Positions 8,468-19,100 of a stretch of DNA of 27,748 nt are shown one piece after another; within the stretch, counting starts at the first letter, position 1; each line of letters starts with the position of its first letter. This stretch comes from Planctomycetota bacterium (GTDB lineage: Bacteria > Planctomycetota > Planctomycetia > Pirellulales > Pirellulaceae). A model generated the notes under the pieces. It searched no databases, was not told where the DNA came from, and saw only the letters and a list, made by a program, of their open reading frames with translations. Where the stretch lies: positions 1 through 27,748 of the forward strand of contig JAJDEH010000102.1 in NCBI GenBank assembly GCA_029259935.1, written 5' to 3'. The position numbers and the translations under genes were made by a program.

Positions 8468-10681
8468 TCACTCCGACGTATGTTTCTTGAGCTTGAGTTC
8501 AGTTCTCTCAAGCAGTTTGTCATCTTCCTGTTTTTTGAACGCCTCGACCGCGCGCCGCCAAGTTGCAATGGCCTGCTCGCGATTGCCGGCTTTCAACAAA
8601 GCATCTCCCAGATGATCCAAAATGACGCCATCGGGCTCTTCGTCGTCCGCCGCCGCCTCCAACTCTTTCAACGCCTGATCAAACTGGCCTTGCCGAAACA
8701 ACGCCCAGCCCAGGCTGTCACGATAGGCTTTGTTGTCGGGTTCGTCGCGGACCGCCTGACGCGTCATATTCAAGGCTCGGCCAAGGCGTTTGTTTTGGTC
8801 GGCCCACAGATACCCCAGGTCGTTCATGGCTCCGGTGTACTCGGGGAATTCGTCCAACACTTGTTCCAGCCATTCCTCGGCTTCGGGCATTCGGTCGGAC
8901 AGCACGCAAATGTTGGAAAGCGTAAGCCGGGCACTGCGTACCGCCTCGCGAATTTCACCCGCGGAGTGATCGCCGTCCAGATCTTTCAACAAGGCCTGGT
9001 AGGCTTTCTCCGCTTCGTCGTAGCGTTTCGCGTGATACAAAATCCAAGGCACCCGCCCTCGAACAAACGGCTTGTTCTTGCTGCGAGCGACCGCTTCCTT
9101 GGCGACCGCCAGTGCCTCGTCGGTGTGGCCTTCCATCTCCAGAGCGCCGGCCAGAAAATAATGAAATTGAAACTGGTCCTTCTCAACTAACCCCTCGTCG
9201 ATCGCCCGGCGAAGCGCCTTGGCGGCTCGGCCATACTCATCCGCCATGCTCATGTCCAGGCCCCACGTCAACAACACTTGCGGTTTGGCGGGTTCTTTTT
9301 GTTGCAGGGCCAGCTCAAAGAATTCGTCCGCTTCGTCGAAGCGTTTGGCGGCAACGCACAACAATGCGACGGCCATCGCGGTTCCCGGCTGGGCATCGTC
9401 GTCCGCGAATTGCTTACGAGCCGCGGTGATTAATTGAGTCAGCAATTCGGCATCTTGGGAAACCTTCGTGACCGATTCGCCCACCGATTCAAACTGCCCG
9501 GTCTTCAAATAGGTTTCGCCCAACGCGCTTAGCAGTTTCGGAACGTCGTTTCGGTGACGGTGGATCTCGATCAAACCGGCGTAAGCATCCAAGGTCGCCT
9601 TTTCCTTGAGCAACGCCGAATACAACTCTTCCGCTCGGTCGAACTCTTCATTTTCAAGCGCGGTGCTTGCCAGAAAGTAGCCCAAAACCGAGGTGGGCTT
9701 GGTTTCATAAAGCGGATTCAGTCTTTCACGCAGTTGGGCCTTCGCCGCGTTTTCGTCCTTGGTCTTCTTGGCGAGCAGTTCGGCGAACAACTCGTAGGGT
9801 TCGAGCCCGCCCCGATCGCTGCCGCTATCGAAGTACTTGTTGAACTGCACCAGGGCCTCATCGACGTGGTCCCGTTTGGCCTCCACGCGAGCCTTTTGCA
9901 ACGCGAAGGTCGAGGGGTCCGGTTTGGCCTTGTTGGCCCGTTCGAACATCTCCATCGCGTCATCCAGGCGGTTCGCAGCGAGGAAGCTCTCGCCAAACAG
10001 AAAATAGATGCCGGCCGCGTCCTTAAGCAGCTTGTCCTTTCGCTTCTTGTCCAGGCCATGCGCCTGGGGGTTGTCCAACGCCTGTCGAACCTTCTCGAAT
10101 GGCTCGGCCGCTTTTGCCAAATCTCCGTTATTGACGTGCAGCCGGCCCAGTTCCAACCAAACCGCCACCCGGTCTCCGTCGTCTTCCGTCTCCTTGCCCA
10201 CTTCCAGCGATTTGTTCAACAGACCGATGGCCCGATCAAACTCCGTTTCCTGAGCCAAATAAGCGGCCAAGCGACGCAGCAACTGCGCATCCACGGGATC
10301 AAGTTCCGCTTTAATGACCGCATAGCGGTAGAATTCATCGGGTCGGCGCAGACCGCCAGCCACCTTGAGCACATCGTCCAGAATGGAAACCGACTGCGGG
10401 TCGTTGCGCCAGGCGCGCTGAAACTGCCGCAAGGCTTGATCGAACTTTTGACGTTGAAACAGAATTCTGCCGTGGGCAAAAAAGGCGGTCGCCCGCACTC
10501 GATCTTCTTCCGCCTCGCTGCGATCTCGTTCGGGAATCAGCCGCGTGACGGCGTCGTCCAGGGGCGAAAGCGGCGGCAAGGCTCCGATGGCCGCCGTCGA
10601 GTCGGCGTCCGCGGCTGCCAGGTGTCCAACGCTGGCCGTGAGGATCAGAACCAGGGTGAGCATGGGGGTTCGTAAGTTCAC
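8468..10681 (-). CDS. Exported tetratricopeptide-repeat protein
   Basis: This 737-residue protein has a GTG start with AAGGA 8 bases upstream; an internal ATG six codons later is an alternative. Residues 1-24 form a signal peptide (VLILTASVGHLAAADA). TPR-type helix pairs then fill nearly the whole length, for example AFFAHGRILFQRQKFDQALRQ, RDSLGWALFRQGQFDQALKE and LDHLGDALLKAGNREQAIAT. The last repeats (about 640-735) are the most regular. TPR solenoids are protein-interaction scaffolds; no catalytic domain is visible. It heads the group TPR-yebC-small secreted protein-VCBS lipoprotein. Its role is unknown; export to the periplasm is inferred from the signal peptide. Confidence 0.88.
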   Translation of the reverse strand: MNLRTPMLTLVLILTASVGHLAAADADSTAAIGALPPLSPLDDAVTRLIPERDRSEAEEDRVRATAFFAHGRILFQRQKFDQALRQFQRAWRNDPQSVSILDDVLKVAGGLRRPDEFYRYAVIKAELDPVDAQLLRRLAAYLAQETEFDRAIGLLNKSLEVGKETEDDGDRVAVWLELGRLHVNNGDLAKAAEPFEKVRQALDNPQAHGLDKKRKDKLLKDAAGIYFLFGESFLAANRLDDAMEMFERANKAKPDPSTFALQKARVEAKRDHVDEALVQFNKYFDSGSDRGGLEPYELFAELLAKKTKDENAAKAQLRERLNPLYETKPTSVLGYFLASTALENEEFDRAEELYSALLKEKATLDAYAGLIEIHRHRNDVPKLLSALGETYLKTGQFESVGESVTKVSQDAELLTQLITAARKQFADDDAQPGTAMAVALLCVAAKRFDEADEFFELALQQKEPAKPQVLLTWGLDMSMADEYGRAAKALRRAIDEGLVEKDQFQFHYFLAGALEMEGHTDEALAVAKEAVARSKNKPFVRGRVPWILYHAKRYDEAEKAYQALLKDLDGDHSAGEIREAVRSARLTLSNICVLSDRMPEAEEWLEQVLDEFPEYTGAMNDLGYLWADQNKRLGRALNMTRQAVRDEPDNKAYRDSLGWALFRQGQFDQALKELEAAADDEEPDGVILDHLGDALLKAGNREQAIATWRRAVEAFKKQEDDKLLERTELKLKKHTSE

Positions 10682-10976
10682 AGTGTTGTTCCTTGGGCGT
10701 TGTTCTTCCGAAGCAATGGCTGCCTCGTCATTGCGATGAGACGGCCCGCGGATGATGACGGGTCGTGAAGCGCTTTCTGCTCGGAAAAGGCCAGCGCGGG
10801 CGAATCAACGTTTCGATTTGATACTACCAACATCTTAACAAAGCGGTGGCTCCAATTCCACGTCAGGCGAAACACATCCCTTGAAAAGGAGGGCACTTTG
10901 ACGAGAAAATGCTGGCTGACGGTGGGGTGAATCCCTTCATCCGGCACGCTCAGCCAGGCCTGTACCAAAAGGAACC
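10682..10976. other. Intergenic, no supported gene
   Basis: About 300 bases upstream of the TPR gene. A 109-codon minus-strand frame (10678-11007) overlaps the TPR start and has no recognisable product. This stretch probably carries the promoter of the TPR-yebC group, but no clear -35/-10 pair was identified. Confidence 0.4.
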
Positions 10977-11144
10977 TTGCCAACGACCCAGGGTCCGGCC
11001 GTCCCAAGGTTCGACCACCCCTCGCAGTTCCAACGGGTTCGGCGAAGGCGACAGCACGACCACGTCGTAGTCTCGTTCAACCAAAAACCGCTGCAATTCA
11101 CGCCCGAGAAAGCCGCTCCTCGCTGCTAAAACCATGGTTCCGCT
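10977..11144 (-). pseudogene. Fragment of an NAD(P)-dependent epimerase (TIGR01777/YfcH-like)
   Basis: Within a minus-strand frame (11252-10950), about 56 codons read GTMVLAARSGFLGRELQRFL, then ERDYDVVVLSPSP, then EPWDGRTLGRWQ. This matches the start of TIGR01777-type sugar-nucleotide epimerase-like proteins: a Rossmann beta-alpha-beta with GGSGFLG, then the WDGRTLG-W motif. The first glycines are lost (AARSGFLG), and the remaining 240 or so residues, including the catalytic YxxxK, are absent. It is best read as a decayed or truncated gene, immediately downstream of the SulP gene. The assignment rests on pattern memory over a short stretch. Confidence 0.5.
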
Positions 11145-11261
11145 CAACGGTAAACCAAGAGAAGCGCGCGAACGAGACCAGCCTTCGGTTCGTTCAAGTC
11201 CAGAATCGCGCCACCAGATCAAGGTGACCTGTCGCTGGCTTGATACGACCATGATCGCGCG

Positions 11262-13229
11262 CTAGAAATTGTCGTGGCGCAGCACCTCGACTGTTTCGAT
11301 ACATGCGGTGACGTGATGGTTTGGCGAGATATCGATGCGTAGGTAGTCGACAATTCGATTGGCCACTTCATTGGGTACGATCGCCTCGATCCGCAGTTGC
11401 GCGTTGTTCTCACCATTTCCGTTGGCCAATGCGGTGCGCCCGCCGCCGTGGCATGGTATCGCCGTAAAGCCCGACGCCCCCAACTCGACGAACTTATCGG
11501 TTAGCTCTTGCTCCAACGCCTCCTCCGCCACGACGGTCACCCGCCGCAGACGTGTCATCGCTTGCTTGCGCGCCGCCAGTTCGTGTCCCGACAGTTGACG
11601 ATGCGAATCCAAACCGCGGATCTCCAAACGCAGTCCGGCGTTGTCGAAGTCGCCTTCCAATTCATGCAGTTTTTCCATCACGCTGTGGTCAACCACTTTG
11701 CACTGCGACAAGTCGACGATCACATTTTTTCGCTCCAGCAGGCCCAGTCGCACCAACTGCCGGCGAAACAGAATCCAGTTCGTAAAGACCGCCGAATACC
11801 GGGTGCGCACGTTCGCCGTGTCGCCCTTCACTTCAACGTCGATGTAAGACTTGAACAGCGACCAGATCGGCACTCCGTTGATCAAGTGGATCACGAGCTT
11901 CACGCCGATGCCAATCATGATGCCGATCAGAAGATCGGTGGCCAGGACTCCCACGAGTGTCGCGACGAAGATCAGCAGTTGTTCCTTGCCGATTTTATAT
12001 ACGTGCAGAAATTCCGTGGGATGGGTGAGCCGAAAGCCGGTATAGATCAGCATCGAGGCCAATGCCGCCAACGGGATGCGGTGCAACACGGTCGGAATCA
12101 GCGCCACGCATAACAAGAGGAATACGCCGTGCCACATGTTGGCGAAACGGGTTCGAGCGCCATTGTCGATATTCGCTTTGCTGCGGACGATTTCAGAAAT
12201 CATGGGCAAGCCGCCCACCAGCGCACAACATAAATTGCCCGCTCCGACCGCGACCATGTCTCGGTCCAGATTCGTCTTTCGCTTCCACGGATCGATAATG
12301 TCAATCGCTTTGGCCGACAACAGCGATTCGAGGCTGCCGATGATGAAAAACATGAACGCCCACCAGATCGCGGTGCCCGTGTGCTCGGTAAACGCTGAAA
12401 AATCTGGAGTCACGATGTATTCGAACATGCCGAACACGCGATCGGGCATGTTGACCAAGTACGATTCGCCGATCACATACGTATGTCCGTGAAAGGTATA
12501 CGTGTGTTGATGAAGCAAGTCAAAGTACATGCCCAGCGGAATCGAGACGAGCAGGACCACCATGGCCGACGGCACGGCTTTGAGAAGTTTGTGCATCTTC
12601 TGCGCCCACGGCCAAAGGAACATGATCAGCACGCCGACGCCGCCGATGAGCGCGATTTCGGGATTCATGTCGGCAAAGTAGTGCGGGATCTCCCGGATCA
12701 TCTCCAGCGGTTCGCCCTTGCCCTTCACGCCGAGCGCGACCGGAATCTGCTTGACCATGATGATCACGCCAATCGCCGCCAGCATGCCGTGGACCGCCGC
12801 AAGGGGAAAGAATTCACCGAGGATGCCGGCGCGTACCAGTCCAAAAACGATTTGCAACAGGGCGGCCACCACGCCGACCGCGAGAGCCATTCGATAGGCC
12901 GTAAAATCCGCTGCGGTGTGCTCGCCAAGAAAGCCTCCGCCTCCAAACGCTTCCACGCAACCAACGGCGATCACAATCAACCCTGCCGCCGGACCTTTGA
13001 TGGTGAGTTCCGAATTGCTGACGAACGTGCTTAGGATTGCACCAATGATCGCCGTGAATACGCCCGCGATCGCTGGATAGCCGCAGGCCAAGGCGATGCC
13101 CAAGCACAAGGGCAAGGCAATCAGGAAGACGAGAAATCCGGAAACGATGTCGTACTTGAAGTACTTTACAAAACCGGCTCGGTCACCGATTGGTTTTTCA
13201 TTGGAATGTTCGTTGTCAGAACTAGCCAT
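11262..13229 (-). CDS. SulP-family bicarbonate-type transporter with STAS and C-terminal PII/SbtB-like domain
   Basis: This 655-residue protein starts at ATG with a strong GAGGAAG site that overlaps the stop of the preceding gene. Residues about 25-445 form the SulP membrane core, with [33 protein letters not shown] (75-90 region) and [22 protein letters not shown] domain covers about 464-550 ([20 protein letters not shown]). Residues about 563-655 form a separate ferredoxin-like domain: [65 protein letters not shown]. This is the beta-alpha-beta layout of PII-like proteins with a short T-loop, like SbtB/CPII. SulP relatives such as BicA import bicarbonate with sodium. Given the linked dabAB genes, bicarbonate is the likely substrate, with the PII-like tail gating transport; both points are inference. 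It is the last gene of the operon. Confidence 0.9.
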   Translation of the reverse strand: MASSDNEHSNEKPIGDRAGFVKYFKYDIVSGFLVFLIALPLCLGIALACGYPAIAGVFTAIIGAILSTFVSNSELTIKGPAAGLIVIAVGCVEAFGGGGFLGEHTAADFTAYRMALAVGVVAALLQIVFGLVRAGILGEFFPLAAVHGMLAAIGVIIMVKQIPVALGVKGKGEPLEMIREIPHYFADMNPEIALIGGVGVLIMFLWPWAQKMHKLLKAVPSAMVVLLVSIPLGMYFDLLHQHTYTFHGHTYVIGESYLVNMPDRVFGMFEYIVTPDFSAFTEHTGTAIWWAFMFFIIGSLESLLSAKAIDIIDPWKRKTNLDRDMVAVGAGNLCCALVGGLPMISEIVRSKANIDNGARTRFANMWHGVFLLLCVALIPTVLHRIPLAALASMLIYTGFRLTHPTEFLHVYKIGKEQLLIFVATLVGVLATDLLIGIMIGIGVKLVIHLINGVPIWSLFKSYIDVEVKGDTANVRTRYSAVFTNWILFRRQLVRLGLLERKNVIVDLSQCKVVDHSVMEKLHELEGDFDNAGLRLEIRGLDSHRQLSGHELAARKQAMTRLRRVTVVAEEALEQELTDKFVELGASGFTAIPCHGGGRTALANGNGENNAQLRIEAIVPNEVANRIVDYLRIDISPNHHVTACIETVEVLRHDNF

Positions 13230-13232
13230 GGT

Positions 13233-14699
13233 TTACTTCCTCGTCTTCAACGGATCGTTCCGGTCGTTTTGTTTTGGAGTGCCTTGGCGGGCAGTTACGG
13301 AAGGGTGAGCGGGACTTACTTTTCGGCGCGAGATGATCTCGGTGGCGGCGTGATATCGCGATGCCACGCCGGCTTGAGGCAGCAAACCGCCGCCAATGAT
13401 CAGAACGCTCAGCACCAGCACGGCGATCTTCTCTGGAAGCCGTGCCTTCAACGAAATGGACGCCGTATGTTCGGTTCCGGTGAACAGGCGAAAGTAGGCG
13501 TGCAGCACCGCGATGCCATTCAAAGCCGCGGCGAAGACCACTAACGTACCGACAAACGGATAGACACCGACGGCCCCTTCGACCAATAACTCGGCACCAA
13601 TAAAGCCAATCGTGCCGGGAAATCCGATGCTGGCCAGTCCGGTTAACAAGAAGAACGCGGCCAGGCTCGGCATGTGGTCGTACAGGCCATGATAATCGGC
13701 CAACGAAAGCCGGCCGGTGCGCGCTTCCAGTGCTCGCAGTGTCAGGCCAAAACCGGCCAACGACATGCCCACCGACAACCAAACGCAAAGCCCACCCGTT
13801 AGGCCCAGCGGCGTGGCCACCTCTAAACCAACTAGCACCAGCGACGAGTTACTGAGAAACAGGTAGCAGAAAAACCGTCTCGCTTCCCGCTGCACCAGCG
13901 CCATGCTCGCGGCATAAACGGCCGTCACCAAAGACAGTACGGCAATCCCACGCAGCGCCCAATCGGGAGCCACGGGAAGCACCAGCCGCACGGCCGCGTA
14001 AGCTCCGGCCATGGGTGTCACGTACAACAGCGCCGTCCCCAGCGTCGCGTTCTCGAACAAGTCCGTGATCCAACAGTGAACTGGGATAATGCCACTGCGA
14101 ATCAGCACCGCCGCCATCAACATTCCGATGGCCCACATCGAGTGCGCCGACTTGGGACCCTCGGCGTCGATCATCGCCCAACCGCCCCCCAGCAACCCAA
14201 TAAACAGTCCCATGTGTAACAAGAACACGCGCGTCGATCGCCCGCGTGACCGCAGTTCCATCACCGGCGGAATGGTCTGCGCGGCCAGCAGTCCGATGAT
14301 GCCCCACGGCTGGCGACAACTGAGCAGTGCCAGCAGCAGCGACAGAGAAAACAGTGTCCAGGCGAAGGGAAACCGGCGGACTTTCGTTCGCGGTGTCGCC
14401 AGCGTGGTTAGAAAGTAAAGCAGCGCGCCCAGCGGCAGCAGCGGGGCGCTCAATTCGTCGATCACGACCGCATCACTGCCCAGCCAGGGCGTAATCAGAT
14501 CCCAATGATCGTGCGCCTCGAATCGGCGCAAGGTGCTAAAGTCTTCCCACGCGCCCACCGCGAAGAACAGGGTCAGGCCGGTGACGATCAACGCCCGTTT
14601 GCGCGCCATTTCAGGATTTCGCACATAGCAAACCGCGGCGACGCCAATCAGCGGCGTGAAGATCGTCAGTTCGAGCCAGGGTAAATGCAGTTCAAGCAT
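13233..14699 (-). CDS. NuoM/NuoL-like membrane subunit with degenerate proton channel
   Basis: The 488-residue product has about 13 hydrophobic segments and the overall layout of the antiporter-like subunits of complex I and Mrp. The helix-7/8 region is recognisable: [20 protein letters not shown], then [20 protein letters not shown]. At positions where proton-pumping relatives carry ionisable residues, this protein has A139/A140 for the helix-5 Glu, R201 for the helix-7 Lys and M230 for the helix-8 Lys; the WLPDA motif has become WITDL. It therefore looks like a structural paralogue rather than a proton channel. It sits 74 bases after dabB and 3 bases before the SulP gene. The last 35 residues are a polar basic tail. 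A partner role in the DabA/DabB complex is inferred from context. Confidence 0.82.
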   Translation of the reverse strand: MLELHLPWLELTIFTPLIGVAAVCYVRNPEMARKRALIVTGLTLFFAVGAWEDFSTLRRFEAHDHWDLITPWLGSDAVVIDELSAPLLPLGALLYFLTTLATPRTKVRRFPFAWTLFSLSLLLALLSCRQPWGIIGLLAAQTIPPVMELRSRGRSTRVFLLHMGLFIGLLGGGWAMIDAEGPKSAHSMWAIGMLMAAVLIRSGIIPVHCWITDLFENATLGTALLYVTPMAGAYAAVRLVLPVAPDWALRGIAVLSLVTAVYAASMALVQREARRFFCYLFLSNSSLVLVGLEVATPLGLTGGLCVWLSVGMSLAGFGLTLRALEARTGRLSLADYHGLYDHMPSLAAFFLLTGLASIGFPGTIGFIGAELLVEGAVGVYPFVGTLVVFAAALNGIAVLHAYFRLFTGTEHTASISLKARLPEKIAVLVLSVLIIGGGLLPQAGVASRYHAATEIISRRKVSPAHPSVTARQGTPKQNDRNDPLKTRK

Positions 14700-14773
14700 G
14701 GTTTGTGTTTTCGTCCGTCAAGGTATTCGCCACCGTTCGAGCCATGAACGCTCTCCTATCGCACGGGGGACAT

Positions 14774-16168
14774 TTACAGTCGCAGCTCCTCAACAATTTC
14801 CGAATGCGTTTCGACTTCGTCGGATTCACGAGAGCGGCCGCCGGCGAGAAAGTCGGTCCAGCGCCGCTCCATCCCATCGCACCATTGAAAGACGCGCCGG
14901 AACGGATAGACGAGGTAGTCGTCCAGAATGCTATCGAGGTAAGCTCGTTCGAGAGCCATCTTGTAAAACCAGTTTCGTATTGGCGCGGGAATCACACGTT
15001 TCCAAATGCTCGGTTCGTGTTCCAATCGCGAGCCGATCGCGTTTTCCAACGTGTGATAGTCGTGCAACAGGGTCGGTGCCCGCAGCAACTGCAAGGTCCG
15101 CAAACAGGCGTGGCCGATGATGTGGATCAACGCGATATAACGCAGCCCGAATCCGATCTCGGCGACGATGATGCCGACTTGTGTCAGCGATGCGAACGAC
15201 AGGGCACTCTTGATGTCGGTCTGCACGCGCGCGGTGATCGCGGCAAACACTGCCGTGACAAGCCCCAGCACCACCACCACCGCCGACAGCCAAACGGAAA
15301 GTTCCAGAATCGGGCTGACTCGCAGCAGCAGAAACGCGCCCAGGTGAACGGACAACGCTCCGTAAAAAATAGCACTCGACGGCGTCGGCCCTTCCATCGC
15401 TCGTGGCAACCAGCCGGAAAACGGAACCAGTGCCGACTTGCCGGCCGCCGCCACAAGCAGCAACAATCCGACGAACAGCGCCTGGTTGGAAGTCAACGAC
15501 GCCTGTCCTTCCGGCCAATCCCCCGTTCCCATCAAGCCGTCGAAGTCGCCCTGGCCGGTCAAGTGATGCAGGGCAACCGCGGCGATCAAGAACGCAGCAT
15601 CCGCGATGCGGTACACGCTCCAAACTCGAATGCCATTGCGCACCGGCGCGGGACGTTCTTGAAAATAGGCGACCAACAGCGCGGATGACAAACCGACCAA
15701 TTCCCACCCGAGAAACAACGTCTCGATGGTTCCCGCCAAGGAAGTGACGATCATGCCCAGCGTAAAGAAGGCATAAAAAACATAGAATCGTCCGAATCCG
15801 GGTTCGCGATGCAAATAGCGGCTGGTGAACGCCCCGATCGTGCCGCATAACAAAAACGACAGGATCACAAATGGAACGGAGAGCCGGTCGAATACAAACT
15901 TCAAATGAAAATGAAAATGCTGCTGGGGGATCTCGACCCATTTGCCCAATTCGATCGGCACGTTTCGAGTTCCGGTCGCAAGCATCATTCCCAGGATCAC
16001 GATGGCGGCCAGCAAACCGATCACGACGGTAATGTACGTCCATCGATTCGTCGCCGGCTCGCTCAACGGCCGGCCAATGAGCGAACTTACTCCGATCACC
16101 GCCAGCAGCACCGTGGGACAGGTGACAACACAAATGCCGAGCCAGTAAAAGATCGTGTCGGTATCCAC
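14774..16168 (-). CDS. dabB: DabB-like (NuoL/MrpA-type) proton-translocating subunit
   Basis: This 464-residue protein has a GTG start. It carries the Proton_antipo_M pattern: [20 protein letters not shown] with the helix-5 Glu (E156), [20 protein letters not shown] with the helix-7 Lys (K244), [20 protein letters not shown], and later [18 protein letters not shown]. Key charged residues are thus intact, unlike in the next gene. The tail after residue 380 is amphipathic and acidic ([18 protein letters not shown]). It lies 25 bases downstream of the DUF2309/dabA gene. In characterised DAB systems the DabA-DabB complex couples proton entry to one-way CO2 hydration or bicarbonate accumulation in the cytoplasm. 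The assignment is firm for the family and good for the role by linkage. Confidence 0.85.
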   Translation of the reverse strand: MDTDTIFYWLGICVVTCPTVLLAVIGVSSLIGRPLSEPATNRWTYITVVIGLLAAIVILGMMLATGTRNVPIELGKWVEIPQQHFHFHLKFVFDRLSVPFVILSFLLCGTIGAFTSRYLHREPGFGRFYVFYAFFTLGMIVTSLAGTIETLFLGWELVGLSSALLVAYFQERPAPVRNGIRVWSVYRIADAAFLIAAVALHHLTGQGDFDGLMGTGDWPEGQASLTSNQALFVGLLLLVAAAGKSALVPFSGWLPRAMEGPTPSSAIFYGALSVHLGAFLLLRVSPILELSVWLSAVVVVLGLVTAVFAAITARVQTDIKSALSFASLTQVGIIVAEIGFGLRYIALIHIIGHACLRTLQLLRAPTLLHDYHTLENAIGSRLEHEPSIWKRVIPAPIRNWFYKMALERAYLDSILDDYLVYPFRRVFQWCDGMERRWTDFLAGGRSRESDEVETHSEIVEELRL

Positions 16169-16193
16169 TTATTCGTTCTCGAATTTCGACTTG

Positions 16194-19100
16194 TCAGAGT
16201 TCAGTTTCTTGGACACGCGGCTTCGCCGGCGATGTTGCTTCAGCTTTGATGCTGGCAAATCCCAAGTGATCGCGCCAGCCGCGATACCAATCGCTGGAGG
16301 ACGCCACGGTGGGCAGCTCGTCAACTTCGGGCCGGTAGCGTTCGAACTTGCCACGGCGGAACCATTGAATTTCCGACGTGACCGCGTCAAGCGTTGCCAA
16401 CTGCACCCAATCGCCGCGACAGAGGCGTGCGATGCCTTCGTTCTCGTCCATAATTTTCAACATGGCGTCAGGAGTCGTTTCGATCACGAACAACAATCGC
16501 ACGGGCTCATGAATTTCAACCATCTGCCAGGGCAAGCCGGGGCGCAGGTCGCTGGCCGCTCCGTTCATCACGCCCAACAACGACACAATGTTGTGCGGCA
16601 ATTTGGTCCCGCAGCCGTAACCGGTCGGGTCGACGTAGGAGAAGTAGTATTCGAGGCTAATCCCGGCACAAACAGGAATGACCGCCTGCAAGATGCGAGT
16701 CAGAATGGTCCGGTTTTCGTCATCCTGTGCCGGATCGTACGACTGCAGGAATGCCCGCCGATCGAGGAATAGTCCGCGCGACCATTCCCGCCGTCCCACA
16801 AAACACAGGGCGTTGGTTGCGTGCCCGTATTCCGGCCTCACTTGCGACAAGTCCTCGGCGCGGCCTTCGACATGCCGCAGAGCCGCTTCGGTACTCAGGT
16901 GAAGTTCCGCCGACTCGAATCGCCGGCAGCGTTCGTGCGCGCTATGTTCTCGCGCTGTATCCAACGCCTCGCTGGCGTTTTCAAAATCAGACCGATGAGA
17001 CGGCGGCAAACGGTCCAAATCATAGTACGTCATGCTGTCGTCGCACGTATTGTGGTACCCGCCGACGAACACGGTATCGTCCGAAATCCGGATACCTTGT
17101 TCCGCAACGATCTTGCGCACCCGCGCATCGTTGGCCATCTGTGCGAACGCCCGCGCATTCGGTCCGCCGCGTCCGCCCGCGCAAGCGCCGCAGTCGTGAG
17201 CCGCTTCGTGCGGATTGTTCATGCTTGACGAACCATGTCCGCAAACAATCACCACCCGCGAGAATTTGTCCGTCAAACCGATGTCGCGCAGCAATCGTTC
17301 GACGATCACCGCCATCTCGTCGACGTTGTATCCGATGTGGCCATTTTCCGATCCGGCTGCTTCTTCCGTGCGTTCCAGTTGCAGGTGCGTAATGGCCGGC
17401 GTTCTCACAAAACCGCCCATCAGCGCGCGAAGCCGGGCAGTAGCGCGGGGAAACAGAATTCGCATGACGAGGGGAATCGAAGCCAGCGACCCTAGCACGG
17501 CGGCCAGCCAGCCGCCCGCGAACGTCCGGCTGCCGACATGAACACGGCGCGTGACCGTGCCAATCGCGCGTCGGCGCTTGCGCCGCCGCCGTTCCGTTTG
17601 TTCGAAGGTATAAACGACATCTTCACTCACGTAATGTTGCGGCTTGATAATGACCGGACAAAGGGGCGTGTAGTGCGCATCGGCCGCGCCGCGATAGTAC
17701 ATGGCGATTGCGAAGAAACCGGCCGCTCCGAAGGTTTCACAGTCCGGCGCACATTCTTCCAAGTGCCGACGAAACGACTCTTCGCGTTCGTCAATACAAC
17801 AGATGACTTGAAACGATGGCACATCGGCGTGAGACTCGCGCGCGGGACTGCCGTTGGAATGCTTGTCGCCCGCCACTTCGCTCGCGCCGCGGGGCAGCCC
17901 TTGCGAATGAGCGGCCACGGCGTCCAAGGATTGAATCCGATACCGTCGTTCAAACGCCAGATGATAAATCCTGCGCCGCTGCAATCCGTTAAACGATTCA
18001 ATCTCCGCGGCCAACTTCGACCATTCGTCGCGCGACAATCGATAGAGCGACTCGGGGTGCCAGCCCAACACCTGCGCCAATTGAAATACCAGAAAAGCAC
18101 GCTGGTCCGCTCCGGCCACCTGAGGGCCACCGCTTCGCTGGCGGGCGGCGGCTCGCAATTCCGATAGTGGACCCTCAAACGCCAAGGATTGCTTCGCGAC
18201 ATAAGCCAGCGCAAGCCGCTCCAAAATGAGCCGCACCGCCAAGAACTCGATGAGGGTTCCTTCCGGCGCTGGATGCGCGACGCGATCACCACGCGTCTCC
18301 ATCTGCCAAATCATTCCGGCATAGCCACGCAGCGCCAGCAACGATTGCGCGATAAACACCTCCTGCTCGTCAGCGCCGACTCCCAGCATTTCCAATGACT
18401 CGTTGATTGAGTCGAGCGGGCCCATGTCCGCATCACGAATTCGGGCCAACTCGCGTTTCAACCCGCGCATCCAGCGATCCGGCGGGCCAAACGACTGGCC
18501 ATAAAAGGCAAAGAACGATGAATACAGCCCCTCGTCGCGGCTTGGCAACTGCCAGTCACTAAGGCCTTGGTCGAGAAACGCCGCACAGAAGCGGATCAAG
18601 ACGTCATGCACTACACGGTCGCTGTCCTCGCCCGTTGCTTCCAGCAACCAGTCCCGATGGCGGACCCATATTTCGGCATGACCGGCGCGGGGTCTTCCGC
18701 ATGGCTTATCCCGTCGCGACAAACGAGCCACAGGACGTGAAGTGTGAAAGCCTCCCATGTCTCGCTCTTCCAGCGTTCACTCTGTGGGTCGTCAAACGAT
18801 TCAAACACTCCGTCGATGATCTCGCGAATTCGGCTAGCCGCTTTCGGCTGCTGTCCACGGTTCCCGTTCCGCAAGTCGCGCATGACCCAATGTCGTGTAT
18901 CGCTGACAACCCGGTCGCGCAAAGCCGCGGGCGTTTCTTCACGAAACTGCCTCAGTGCATCACTCTCTTCGACCACCCATCGCAGTTCGGCGACCGGCCC
19001 CGTGCGGAGCGGATAGTGCAACATCGCCATCCGCAGATGAAACCGAGTGCCGAGAAATCCAAGCAATTCGTCGCCCCGATCGCCCAAGTCGTCAATCAAC

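Noticed and set aside
8105..9190. 361-codon plus-strand open frame, and a 373-codon one at 9554-10675
   Set aside because: Both are antisense to yebC and the TPR gene, which have clear family signatures and ribosome sites. No recognisable product.
10678..11007. 109-codon minus-strand frame before the TPR gene
   Set aside because: No family resemblance; overlaps both the epimerase relic and the TPR start. Probably non-coding upstream region.
14931..16133. 400-codon minus-strand frame, plus a 327-codon plus-strand frame at 14705-15688
   Set aside because: Both overlap dabB in other frames; dabB carries the NuoL-type motifs, whereas these are Arg/His/Gly-rich shadows.
18661..18680. Programmed -1 ribosomal frameshifting in dabA
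   Set aside because: No X-XXY-YYZ slippery heptamer or evident downstream stem-loop or pseudoknot was seen; a one-base indel explains the data more simply.
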